31,934 nucleotides of DNA, from positions 1-31,934 of the forward strand of contig UQZR01000026.1 of the NCBI GenBank assembly GCA_900545585.1, read 5' to 3'. The stretch comes from an uncultured Eubacteriales bacterium. Its GTDB lineage: Bacteria > Bacillota > Clostridia > Oscillospirales > Oscillospiraceae. Shown here one piece after another: positions 23,524 through 30,737 of the stretch. Under the pieces are notes generated by a model, which had not been told where the DNA came from, ran no database searches, and saw only the letters and a list, made by a program, of their open reading frames with translations. The translations under genes and the position numbers were made by a program. Every line of letters starts with the position of its first letter. The stretch's first letter is position 1.

Positions 23524-24522
23524 TCACTCCACCTCCTCAACTTCCACGTTGGCTACGTTGTGAATAAAGGACACAGCCTTGTCGAACTGGCTGCTGGGGA
23601 TGCCCAGCATCATGCTGCCGTAGACCTCCTCGGACAGCTTTTGGGTGCTGGCGGAGATGACGTTGCAGAAGATGCTCTCCTCCGCCGCCAGTCGCGCGAT
23701 CAGGGGAATGCTGGTGGTCTTGCTGTCCTTGAACACCAGCCGCACCAGCTTCTCCTCCGACGGATCGTACACCTGAGCGTCCGCACCGCCGGGGAACACC
23801 AGCCGACGGCCCGCCGCGGACTTGGGGGCGGCGAACACCGTGCCTACCAATCCGGACTCGGCCACACGGCCCTCGTCCAGAATGGCCACGTGGCTGCAGA
23901 TCTCCTTCACCACGCTCATCTGGTGAGTGATGACCACCACCGTGATGTTCAGCTTCTGGTTGATGTCGCGGATCAGCTCCAGGATCTGCCGCGTGGTGTT
24001 GGGGTCCAGGGCGCTGGTGGCCTCGTCGCACAGCAGCACCTTGGGATGGGTGGCCAGCGCACGGGCGATGGCCACGCGCTGCTGCTGTCCGCCGGACAGC
24101 TGGGCGGGGTAGGAGTCCGCCTTGTCGGGCAGACCCACCAGCTCCAGCAGCTCACGGGCGCGCTGCTCGGCCTCAGCCCTCTTCGCGCCCGCCAGCTCCA
24201 TGGGAAAGCACACGTTCCGCAGGCAGGTGCGCTGCATCAGCAGATTGAACCGCTGGAAGATCATGGTGATCTCCCGCCGCGCCGCCCGCAGCTGGGCGGG
24301 GGTCATGGTGTCCAGCCGCTGGCCGTTGACGATGATCTCACCGCTGGTAGGCTTCTCCAGCAGGTTGATGCACCGCACCAGCGTACTTTTTCCGGCGCCG
24401 GACATACCGATGATGCCGTAAATGTCGCCGTCCTCGATGGTGAGGGAGACGTCCTTGAGAGCGTCTACCCCACCGGCTGTACCGGTATCAAATGTCTTGC
24501 TGACATGCTTGAGTTCGATCAT
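23524..24522 (-). CDS. metN: Methionine ABC transporter ATP-binding protein
   Basis: 332 aa. The ABC ATPase domain has Walker A GMSGAGKS (39-46), signature LSGGQQQR (142-149), Walker B VLLCDE (162-167) and switch TTHQ-type H-loop VVITHQMS. The C-terminal NIL domain (about 255-330), which binds methionine and allows feedback inhibition of uptake, is complete. Ribosome site GAGGGAG. It lies 22 nt after metQ and its 3' end touches metI. Confidence 0.95.
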   Translation of the reverse strand: MIELKHVSKTFDTGTAGGVDALKDVSLTIEDGDIYGIIGMSGAGKSTLVRCINLLEKPTSGEIIVNGQRLDTMTPAQLRAARREITMIFQRFNLLMQRTCLRNVCFPMELAGAKRAEAEQRARELLELVGLPDKADSYPAQLSGGQQQRVAIARALATHPKVLLCDEATSALDPNTTRQILELIRDINQKLNITVVVITHQMSVVKEICSHVAILDEGRVAESGLVGTVFAAPKSAAGRRLVFPGGADAQVYDPSEEKLVRLVFKDSKTTSIPLIARLAAEESIFCNVISASTQKLSEEVYGSMMLGIPSSQFDKAVSFIHNVANVEVEEVE

Positions 24523-24544
24523 GGACGTCTCCCTCCTTTCTTCG

Positions 24545-25450
24545 TTACTTGGTGGTCAGAGCGTCCAGCGTAGTCTGCTTACCGCCGTACAGGCCCATGG
24601 GCTCCACGTGGATGGCAGCGATGGAAGCGATGTGGGTGCCGTTCTGGGCATTGAAGTCCTCCAGATAGGGCAGGTGCTGGAAGTAGTTGGCGTCCACGGT
24701 GCCGTCATCCACGACGGTGTTGGGCACCACATAATCGTTGAAGGACTGGATATCCAGGGTGATCTCCTTGGCAGCCAGGATCTCCTTGGCCACCTCCAGG
24801 ATCTCGGCGTGAGGCGTGGGGGAGGCGGCGATGGAGATGGTCTGACCCTTCAGAGCGTCGTAATCCACGGAGGCGTCATAGCCGTCGGTGGGGTTCTCCA
24901 CCACGGACACCACGGAGCCGTTGTAGGTCTCGCTGATGTAGTCGGCCACCTGCTTGCTCTCCAGAGCGGCCTTCAGGGCCAGGATCTTGGGCTCGTTCTC
25001 GTTGCCCTCCTTCACCGCCAGAATGTTGGCATAGGCGGAGGCGCTGCCCTCGATGAGCAGGGAGTCATTGACGGGGTTCAGACCGGCATTGATGGCGTAG
25101 TTGCTGTTGATGACGGCGTAGTCCACGTCGGGCAGCAGGTTGGGCAGCTGGGCAGCCTCAGCCTCCACGATCTCCACATTGTACGGATTCTCCACGATGT
25201 CGTTCTTGGTGGCGGTGATGCCCACGCCGTCAGCCAGCTTGATGATGCCGTTCTCCTGCAGCAGCAGCAGAGCGCGGGCCTCGTTGGTGGTGTCGTTGGG
25301 TACACCGATCTTCACGGTGGTGGCAGCGGTGGCATCCTTGTCGCCAGTAGTGTCATTGGTGTTGTCCTTGCTGCCGCAGGCCGCCAGGCTCAGGGCCAGC
25401 ACCAGGGACAGGGCCAGAGCGGCCAAACGGGTGAAAGTGTTGTGTTTCAT
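24545..25450 (-). CDS. metQ: Methionine-binding lipoprotein
   Basis: 301 aa from ATG at 25450 (AAGGAGA 9 nt upstream; a longer frame to 25597 runs through the attenuator and is rejected). A lipoprotein signal ends in the lipobox LAAC (about 23-26), then a low-complexity linker and a NlpA-type binding domain: KIGVPNDTTNEARALLLLQENG, in pieces, and DYAVINSNYA, with VVDDGTVDANYFQHLPYL. It captures methionine for MetNI. The gene lies downstream of a Met-rich leader peptide and a terminator. Confidence 0.94.
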   Translation of the reverse strand: MKHNTFTRLAALALSLVLALSLAACGSKDNTNDTTGDKDATAATTVKIGVPNDTTNEARALLLLQENGIIKLADGVGITATKNDIVENPYNVEIVEAEAAQLPNLLPDVDYAVINSNYAINAGLNPVNDSLLIEGSASAYANILAVKEGNENEPKILALKAALESKQVADYISETYNGSVVSVVENPTDGYDASVDYDALKGQTISIAASPTPHAEILEVAKEILAAKEITLDIQSFNDYVVPNTVVDDGTVDANYFQHLPYLEDFNAQNGTHIASIAAIHVEPMGLYGGKQTTLDALTTK

Positions 25451-25553
25451 GGGTTTATGTCTCCTTTTCAAATGTGTTTTGAAGGAATTGTATGATCTTG
25501 CTGACGGCGAGCCGCAGGACTGTGCACGTGCCCAGCTGCCCACCGGAACAAAC

Positions 25554-25588
25554 AAAAAAACAGCGGCAGGTCGATCGACCTTCCGCTG
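25554..25588 (-). terminator. Attenuator terminator upstream of metQ
   Basis: On the minus strand CAGCGGAAGGTC and GACCTGCCGCTG form a 12-bp stem with one A-G mismatch and a GATC loop, followed by TTTTTTT. It lies between the leader peptide and metQ, so most transcripts would stop here unless read-through is allowed. Confidence 0.85.
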
Positions 25589-25609
25589 CTTGTTCACACA
25601 CCGGCTTTT

Positions 25610-25729
25610 TCAAGCCGACAAACAGTTTTTGGAAAGCAACCGATCATTTTGGGCGCGCAGAAACATGCACATGGACATCATACCCATGCACATCTCGCAC
25701 ATCATCATAGCGGTGCCGCGACGCTTCAT
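25610..25729 (-). CDS. Methionine-rich leader peptide of the metQNI operon
   Basis: 39 aa with a strong ribosome site (GAGGAGG, 8-nt gap). Ten of the first 22 residues are methionine, in clusters (AMMMCEMCMGMMSMCM), with four cysteines among them. The stop codon sits in the loop of a 6-bp hairpin (CGGCTT/AAGCCG, 25602-25617), and a terminator follows 21 nt later. The position (promoter, leader ORF, terminator, methionine transporter) is that of amino-acid attenuation, where stalling at Met codons would permit read-through. No clear antiterminator was found by eye. An alternative is a small metal-binding peptide, given the Met/Cys content. Confidence 0.7.
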   Translation of the reverse strand: MKRRGTAMMMCEMCMGMMSMCMFLRAQNDRLLSKNCLSA

Positions 25730-25769
25730 GTTGCTTTCCTCCTCACTGTACTTTGCCGAAGCTGGGCGT

Positions 25770-25798
25770 AGCATACCGCTTTTGGCGGCAAATGTCAA
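25770..25798 (-). promoter_or_regulatory. Promoter of the leader peptide-metQNI transcript
   Basis: On the minus strand a perfect TTGACA (25798-25793), 17 bp, then TATGCT (25775-25770), about 40 nt before the leader ATG. Confidence 0.82.
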
Positions 25799-25887
25799 CC
25801 CCTTTTTTCTCTTTCTGCATTTTTTCTAAAAAACCCACAAAGGATATAGGCGTTTTCGTGCCATCTGCCATGGAGAGAAGATTTTTC

Positions 25888-25915
25888 TTGCCAAAACCAC
25901 AAGATAGTGTATAAT
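25888..25915 (+). promoter_or_regulatory. Promoter of glyA
   Basis: TTGCCA, 16 bp, perfect TATAAT, 38 nt before the ATG. No riboswitch was recognised in the short leader. Confidence 0.75.
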
Positions 25916-25953
25916 AGGAATCACATTACCACAATAGGGAAGGGGAGAGGTCT

Positions 25954-27144
25954 ATGGCGTCCCGCGTATTTGACCTGATTGGTCAGGAGGAACTGCGCCA
26001 GGCTACCACGGTGGAGCTCATCGCCAGCGAAAATTTCGTCAGCAGCGATGTGCTCCGCGCGGTGGGCAGCTGCCTGACGAATAAATATTCAGAGGGGTAT
26101 CCGGCCCACCGGGCCATGGGCAATCAGGGCAGGTACTACGGCGGCTGCCATATCGTGGATGAGCTGGAGGAGTACTGCGTCTCCAAGTGGAAGGAGGTCT
26201 TTTCCACCGACTACCACGTCAACGTCCAGCCCCACAGCGGCTCGTCGGCCAATCTGGCGGCCTACATGGCTCTGCTGCAGCCCGGCGACACCGTGCTGTC
26301 CATGAGCCTCTCCAACGGCGGTCATCTGACCCACGGATCGCCGGTGAACTTCTCCGGCAAGCTCTACGACCTGCACTTTTACGATGTGGACGATGACGGC
26401 TTCATAGACTACGACGGTATGGAGCAGCTGGCCCGCCGGCTGCATCCCAAGCTGATTTTGGCCGGTGCCTCGGCGTACAGCCGTACCATCGACTTTGCCC
26501 GCTTCGCCGCTGCGGCGCAGGAGGTAGGCGCCTGCTTTATGGTGGACATGGCCCACATTGCGGGGCTTGTGGCGGCAGGGGAACACCCCAGTCCCTTCGG
26601 TCTGGCGGATGTCATCACCACCACCACCCACAAGACCCTGCGGGGGCCGCGCGGCGGCCTGATCTTCTGCCGTCCGGAGCTGGCCAAGAAGGTGGACAGC
26701 GCCGTATTCCCCGGCACGCAGGGCGGCCCGCTGCAGCACGTCATCGCCGGCAAGGCCGTAGCGGCGGAGGAGGCCCTGACGCCGGCCTTCCGCGCCTACG
26801 CCCGCAGCGTGGTGGCCAACTGCAGGGCCATGGCGGCGGAGTTCATGGCCATGGGCTACCGCGTGGTCACCGGCGGCACCGATAACCACCTGTTCCTGCT
26901 GGACCTGACGGACACCGGTCTCACCGGCAAGGAGGTGCAGGAGGAGCTGGACCGCTGCGGCATTACTCTTAACAAGAACTGCGTCCCCGGAGACCGGCGC
27001 TCCCCGTTCCAGACCAGCGGCGTCCGTATCGGCACCGCCGCCATGACCACCAGGGGCTACACGGCGGAGGATTTCTGCCGCATTGCCCGCCGCATCGACG
27101 AGGTGATACGGGGCATGATGGCGGAAAAGGCCGCACAGGCGTAA
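25954..27144 (+). CDS. glyA: Serine hydroxymethyltransferase
   Basis: 396 aa, slightly shorter than the usual 410-420. PLP enzyme that interconverts serine and glycine while charging tetrahydrofolate. Family marks: VELIASENF (21-29), TNKYSEGYPAHRAMGNQGRYYGG in pieces, the HSGS motif, MVDMAHIAGL, and the PLP-binding K227 in TTTTHKTLRGPRGG. The usual 'P-A-K-R-YYGG' region has HRAMGNQGRYYGG. AGGGGAGAGG precedes the ATG. Monocistronic, closed by a terminator. It may supply one-carbon units; the link to the methionine transporter next door is only suggestive. Confidence 0.95.
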   Translation: MASRVFDLIGQEELRQATTVELIASENFVSSDVLRAVGSCLTNKYSEGYPAHRAMGNQGRYYGGCHIVDELEEYCVSKWKEVFSTDYHVNVQPHSGSSANLAAYMALLQPGDTVLSMSLSNGGHLTHGSPVNFSGKLYDLHFYDVDDDGFIDYDGMEQLARRLHPKLILAGASAYSRTIDFARFAAAAQEVGACFMVDMAHIAGLVAAGEHPSPFGLADVITTTTHKTLRGPRGGLIFCRPELAKKVDSAVFPGTQGGPLQHVIAGKAVAAEEALTPAFRAYARSVVANCRAMAAEFMAMGYRVVTGGTDNHLFLLDLTDTGLTGKEVQEELDRCGITLNKNCVPGDRRSPFQTSGVRIGTAAMTTRGYTAEDFCRIARRIDEVIRGMMAEKAAQA

Positions 27145-27165
27145 GGCACACATCCCATAGAGCGC

Positions 27166-27201
27166 AAAAGTATCCCACGGCTGTGCCATGGGATACTTTT
27201 T
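27166..27201 (+). terminator. Bidirectional terminator between glyA and the MATE gene
   Basis: AAAAGTATCCCA and TGGGATACTTTT form a 12-bp perfect stem with an 11-nt loop and flanking T/A runs, serving both converging genes. Confidence 0.9.
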
Positions 27202-27210
27202 GTATGCTCG

Positions 27211-28530
27211 TTATGCCGCGGTTTTCCGCAGGAACCGGCGGAGGAACCATACCGCCATCACCGCACACAGCGCCTCGGAGATCACCGGCGCGAACCAGAT
27301 GCCCGTACCGCCCACGGCTGCTGCCAACAGCAGCAGCGCACCGGCCTGGAACACAAGTCCGCGGCCCACGGAGATGGAGATGGCAGCCTTCGGCCGCTCC
27401 ACCGCCGTCAGGAAGCCGCCCATGAGGATGTTGCTTCCCAGCAGTATGTAGCACAGACCGTACCGCCGCAGCGCACCGGCCGCGCTGCCCAGCAGCTCCG
27501 GCTTTTCCGCGCCGAGGAAGATCCCGGCGATCTGGGGGGCAAAGATCATCACACCGGCGAAGATCACCGCCGTCATGATGCCCACCGCCGTAAAACCGTA
27601 CCGCAGCAGCTTCCTGCAGCCCGCCGCGTCCTCCTTGCCGTAGTGGTAGCTGACCAGCGGCTGGCTGCCCTGCGAGATACCCAGCATAGTGTTGATGATG
27701 AGGGTGTTCACATAGGCGATGATGGTGTAGCACACCAGTCCGTCGTCGCCGAGGCACCGGAGGATGACCCGGTTGAACAGGAAGATCATCACGCCGTTGC
27801 ACAGCTCCGTCACGCCGTCGGCAAAGCCCAGCGGGATCAGACGCTTGTAGATGCTCCAGTCCATCCTGAACTTTACGAAGTGGAAGGTGTTGTGTCCGCC
27901 CAGGAAGTGCCGCAGATAGATGATGCACGTCAGAAGCTGGGAAAGGCCCGTGGCGAAGGCCGCGCCCCAAACGCCCCAGTCCAAAACGAAGATGGCCACG
28001 TAGTCCAGCACACAGTTGGCCAGACAGCCGGTGATGACCGTCAGAATGGCCAGACGGGGAAAGCCGTCGGTCTTGATCAGCACCTCCATGTTATAGGAGA
28101 TAATGAAGCACACGGCGAAGGGCGCAAGGCCCTTGAGATAGTCGATGGTATATTGATACGTTACGCCCTTTGCGCCCAGCAGTACGGCGAACGGCTCCAG
28201 AAATACAAAGACGAGGACAGTGATGGTCAGGCCGATACAGGTCAGCAGCACGATGTTCTGGGAAAACAGGCTGTTGGCCTTCTCGCCCTGGTTCTGTCCC
28301 AGATAGATGGCGATGATGGTGCTGGTGCCAACGGCGAAGATGACGCCGATGGAGAACAGCACGTTGGTGAACGGCACCGCCAGATTCACCGCCGCCATGG
28401 CGTATTCGCCTACGCCCTTGGCGACCATCAGTCCGTCTACGATGGAATACAGGCTGAAAACCATGAGGGAGGCCACCGTAGCGGCTGCGAAATGCAGGAA
28501 TTGCGATAACAGACTGCGCTCATTGAGCAT
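27211..28530 (-). CDS. MATE-family multidrug/sodium efflux transporter
   Basis: 439 aa with about 12 membrane helices in two homologous halves, as in MATE exporters. It starts FLHFAAATVASLMVFSLYSIVDGLMVAKGVG in pieces, then FTNVLFSIGVIFAVGTSTIIA, typical for the NorM/DinF-like group of gut Firmicutes (MepA-type). Probably exports cationic drugs or metabolites in exchange for Na+ or H+. AAAGGAATC upstream of ATG. Its promoter is back to back with that of the PhzF gene. The substrate cannot be read from sequence. Confidence 0.92.
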   Translation of the reverse strand: MLNERSLLSQFLHFAAATVASLMVFSLYSIVDGLMVAKGVGEYAMAAVNLAVPFTNVLFSIGVIFAVGTSTIIAIYLGQNQGEKANSLFSQNIVLLTCIGLTITVLVFVFLEPFAVLLGAKGVTYQYTIDYLKGLAPFAVCFIISYNMEVLIKTDGFPRLAILTVITGCLANCVLDYVAIFVLDWGVWGAAFATGLSQLLTCIIYLRHFLGGHNTFHFVKFRMDWSIYKRLIPLGFADGVTELCNGVMIFLFNRVILRCLGDDGLVCYTIIAYVNTLIINTMLGISQGSQPLVSYHYGKEDAAGCRKLLRYGFTAVGIMTAVIFAGVMIFAPQIAGIFLGAEKPELLGSAAGALRRYGLCYILLGSNILMGGFLTAVERPKAAISISVGRGLVFQAGALLLLAAAVGGTGIWFAPVISEALCAVMAVWFLRRFLRKTAA

Positions 28531-28581
28531 TTTGGATGAGATTCCTTTCTTTTTTGATTTCCATTTCGGATATATAATTCT

Positions 28582-28610
28582 ATTCTAACGAAAAAGAGCT
28601 GTTCTGTCAA
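28582..28610 (-). promoter_or_regulatory. Promoter of the MATE gene
   Basis: On the minus strand perfect TTGACA (28610-28605), 17 bp, TAGAAT (28587-28582). Confidence 0.8.
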
Positions 28611-28616
28611 ATACTC

Positions 28617-28645
28617 TTGTCACGAATGGCGAGACAGTTTATAAT
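28617..28645 (+). promoter_or_regulatory. Promoter of the PhzF gene
   Basis: TTGTCA, 17 bp, perfect TATAAT. Its -35 box is only 6 bp from the -35 box of the MATE promoter, so the two may compete or share a regulator. Confidence 0.8.
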
Positions 28646-28678
28646 TATCTTCATTAAAAAAACTGGGAGGTACGCCCT

Positions 28679-29533
28679 ATGGAAGCCTATGTCATGGACG
28701 CTTTTTCCGCCCGCCTGTTCGGCGGCAATCAGGCCGGCGTGGTGCTGCCGGACCGCCCGCTGACCGACGCGGAGATGCAGCAGATCGCCGCCGAGTTCAA
28801 GCACTCCGAGACCGCTTTCGTCACCCGAAGCCCCGATGGCAGCGTGATCCTGCGCTACTTCACACCGGCGGGGGAGGTGGAGCTCTGCGGCCACGCCACC
28901 ATCGCCTCCTTCGCGCTGCTGCGGGCGCTGGGGCGCATCGGTGACGGCGATATCACCGCCCACACCAAGGCCGCGGATCTGACCATCGGCGTTCGGGGCG
29001 ATACGGTGTGGATGGATATGGCGCCGCCCCACTGGATACGGGAACTGACGGAGCCGGAGCTGCCGGAGCTGTACGAAGCCTACGGCCTGACTCCGGCGGA
29101 TCGCCCCGACAGCCTGCTGCCCGCCATCGTGTCCACTGGCTTGGCCGACATCATGATGCCCGTCCGCGACCGCGATACGCTGCTGCGCGCCGTCCAGAAT
29201 GAACCGGCGGTGACGGCGCTCTCCAGACGCTATGATGTCACCGGCGTCCACATGTTCTGCCTCGGCGACGGCTGCACCGCCTATTGCAGCAACTACGCGC
29301 CGCTGTATGACATTCCCGAGGAGTGCGCCACCGGCACCAGCAACGGCGCATTGACCTACTACCTCTACCGCCACGGTATGGTGCAGCCGGAGCAGGAGAA
29401 CGTATTTTTGCAGGGCGAGCATATGTACCGTCCCTCGGAGATCCGCAGCCGCCTGTATGCAGACGGCGATACCGTCACCGTCCGCGTGGGCGGACGTGCT
29501 GTCATGAGTATGTCCTGCGACATCAAGCTGTAA
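28679..29533 (+). CDS. PhzF-family isomerase/epimerase
   Basis: 284 aa, the usual length, with the two-domain diaminopimelate-epimerase fold. The catalytic Glu is in FKHSETAFV (about residue 42), with FGGNQAGVVLPD near the start (binding loop), ELCGHATIASFALL (71-84) and ATGTSNGALTYYLYRHG toward the end. Members isomerise or epimerise small acids; few outside phenazine synthesis have a known substrate, and no phenazine genes are near. GGGAGG 7 nt before ATG. Monocistronic. Confidence 0.93.
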   Translation: MEAYVMDAFSARLFGGNQAGVVLPDRPLTDAEMQQIAAEFKHSETAFVTRSPDGSVILRYFTPAGEVELCGHATIASFALLRALGRIGDGDITAHTKAADLTIGVRGDTVWMDMAPPHWIRELTEPELPELYEAYGLTPADRPDSLLPAIVSTGLADIMMPVRDRDTLLRAVQNEPAVTALSRRYDVTGVHMFCLGDGCTAYCSNYAPLYDIPEECATGTSNGALTYYLYRHGMVQPEQENVFLQGEHMYRPSEIRSRLYADGDTVTVRVGGRAVMSMSCDIKL

Positions 29534-29570
29534 AAACAGGGGAGCGGCACACGGGCCGCTCCCCTGTTTT
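29533..29570 (+). terminator. Terminator of the PhzF gene
   Basis: AAAACAGGGGAGCGGC and GCCGCTCCCCTGTTTT form a 16-bp perfect stem with a 6-nt loop, beginning right at the stop codon. Confidence 0.92.
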
Positions 29571-29635
29571 CTATCCCTGACAACCTGAAGTTGCGCCGCT
29601 TTGGCCAAAAAACCACCAACGCAACGCAGAGTTGC

Positions 29636-29665
29636 TGGACACCAACCGCCGCGCCCTGCTATACT
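29636..29665 (+). promoter_or_regulatory. Promoter of the CPBP protease gene
   Basis: TGGACA, 18 bp, TATACT, 45 nt before the ATG. Confidence 0.55.
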
Positions 29666-29709
29666 GACCCTGACCGTACCCGGACCTGATCTGTGAGAAA
29701 GGAGACTGT

Positions 29710-30546
29710 ATGGAACACCGACACCCCTATACCGCCAGAGGCGTGCTGACCGCGCTGGGGAAATCTGCGTTGTACGTGCTGTTCTTTTTGGGAGTGCAGC
29801 TGTTGACCGGCGCGATCTACGCCGCCATCGCCATCGCCGGCTCCGCGCTGCGTCCCGGCGGCTTCGATCCCCAGAGCATCCTGGACGGCGCGGACACCGC
29901 CACGCTGCTGGCCGATTTCTTCATCGCGGCGGGACTGCTGCTGTGGTTCAAAATACGCCAGACGCCGCTGTCAGAGGCCGTGTGCCTGCGCCGCTGCTCC
30001 GGTTGGACTGCCGGCTTCTGTTCCTTTGCCGGCATCGTGCTGTACGTCCTGACGGATCTGGCGCTGTCCCTCCTGCCGGAGGCGTGGATGGCTGCGTACA
30101 ACGCGGATATGTCCGTCCTGACCTCCACCGGCCTGAACACGTTCCTGACCATGGCGGTGCTGGGCCCGCTGGCGGAGGAACTGACGTTCCGCGGCGTCAT
30201 CCAGACCCGTCTGGAGCGTGCCATGCCGCCCTGGCTGGCTCTGGTATTACAGGCCGCCATCTTCGGCCTGGTCCATGGGACGCCCATCCAGATGGTCTAC
30301 GCCTTCCTGATGGGTCTGGCCTTCGGCTTCCTCCGCCGCTGCACCGGCAGCATCCTGCCCGGCTTCGCCGCCCATGCCGCCTTCAACGCCATGAACGATC
30401 CGCTGGGACTGTTCAGCGGCACCGGCGGCGTCGGAGCCGCGCTGGCCGCCATGGCGGCGGTGGGCGTGGCGGGCTGCGTGGTGTGCCGCAAGGGCCTGTC
30501 GGACTTCGCGCCCCAGGACCCCGACCGCCGCGGCCCCATCCTGTGA
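29710..30546 (+). CDS. CPBP-family intramembrane glutamic protease
   Basis: 278 aa with about seven to eight membrane helices. The three Abi/CPBP motifs are visible: LAEELTFRG with the paired glutamates (about 156-164), FGLVHG (about 182-187) and HAAFN (about 223-227). These form the active site of Rce1-type proteases that cut membrane proteins or modify exported peptides. No bacteriocin gene is adjacent, so the substrate is unknown. GAAAGGAG upstream of ATG. Monocistronic with its own promoter and terminator. Confidence 0.92.
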   Translation: MEHRHPYTARGVLTALGKSALYVLFFLGVQLLTGAIYAAIAIAGSALRPGGFDPQSILDGADTATLLADFFIAAGLLLWFKIRQTPLSEAVCLRRCSGWTAGFCSFAGIVLYVLTDLALSLLPEAWMAAYNADMSVLTSTGLNTFLTMAVLGPLAEELTFRGVIQTRLERAMPPWLALVLQAAIFGLVHGTPIQMVYAFLMGLAFGFLRRCTGSILPGFAAHAAFNAMNDPLGLFSGTGGVGAALAAMAAVGVAGCVVCRKGLSDFAPQDPDRRGPIL

Positions 30547-30563
30547 CCGCCCACATACGCAAA

Positions 30564-30591
30564 AAAGAGAACGGTTTCCGCCGTTCTCTTT
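30564..30591 (+). terminator. Terminator of the CPBP gene
   Basis: AAAGAGAACGG and CCGTTCTCTTT form an 11-bp perfect stem, with A and T runs on the two sides. Confidence 0.88.
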
Positions 30592-30648
30592 ATTTATGCG
30601 ATTTTTCCGTTTTTGCAAAAAAACCCTCGATACTATGCAGCCAGCTTA

Positions 30649-30677
30649 TTGAAATCACACAAAAACAGGTGTATTCT
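30649..30677 (+). promoter_or_regulatory. Promoter of the surface protein gene
   Basis: TTGAAA, 17 bp, TATTCT, about 60 nt before the GTG start. Confidence 0.6.
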
Positions 30678-30737
30678 ATCGTTGTAATGACCTGCCGGCA
30701 CATACCGGCGGAGATCATAAAGAAAAGGGGAGTTTCT

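Noticed and set aside
24545..25597. Longer MetQ start at 25597
   Set aside because: The extension translates the attenuator region and lacks a ribosome site; the ATG at 25450 begins a standard lipoprotein signal with AAGGAGA upstream.
25451..25769. SAM riboswitch or T-box upstream of metQ
   Set aside because: No kink-turn/SAM core and no T-box sequence (TGGNACC-type) was found; the leader is instead filled by the Met-rich ORF and a terminator.
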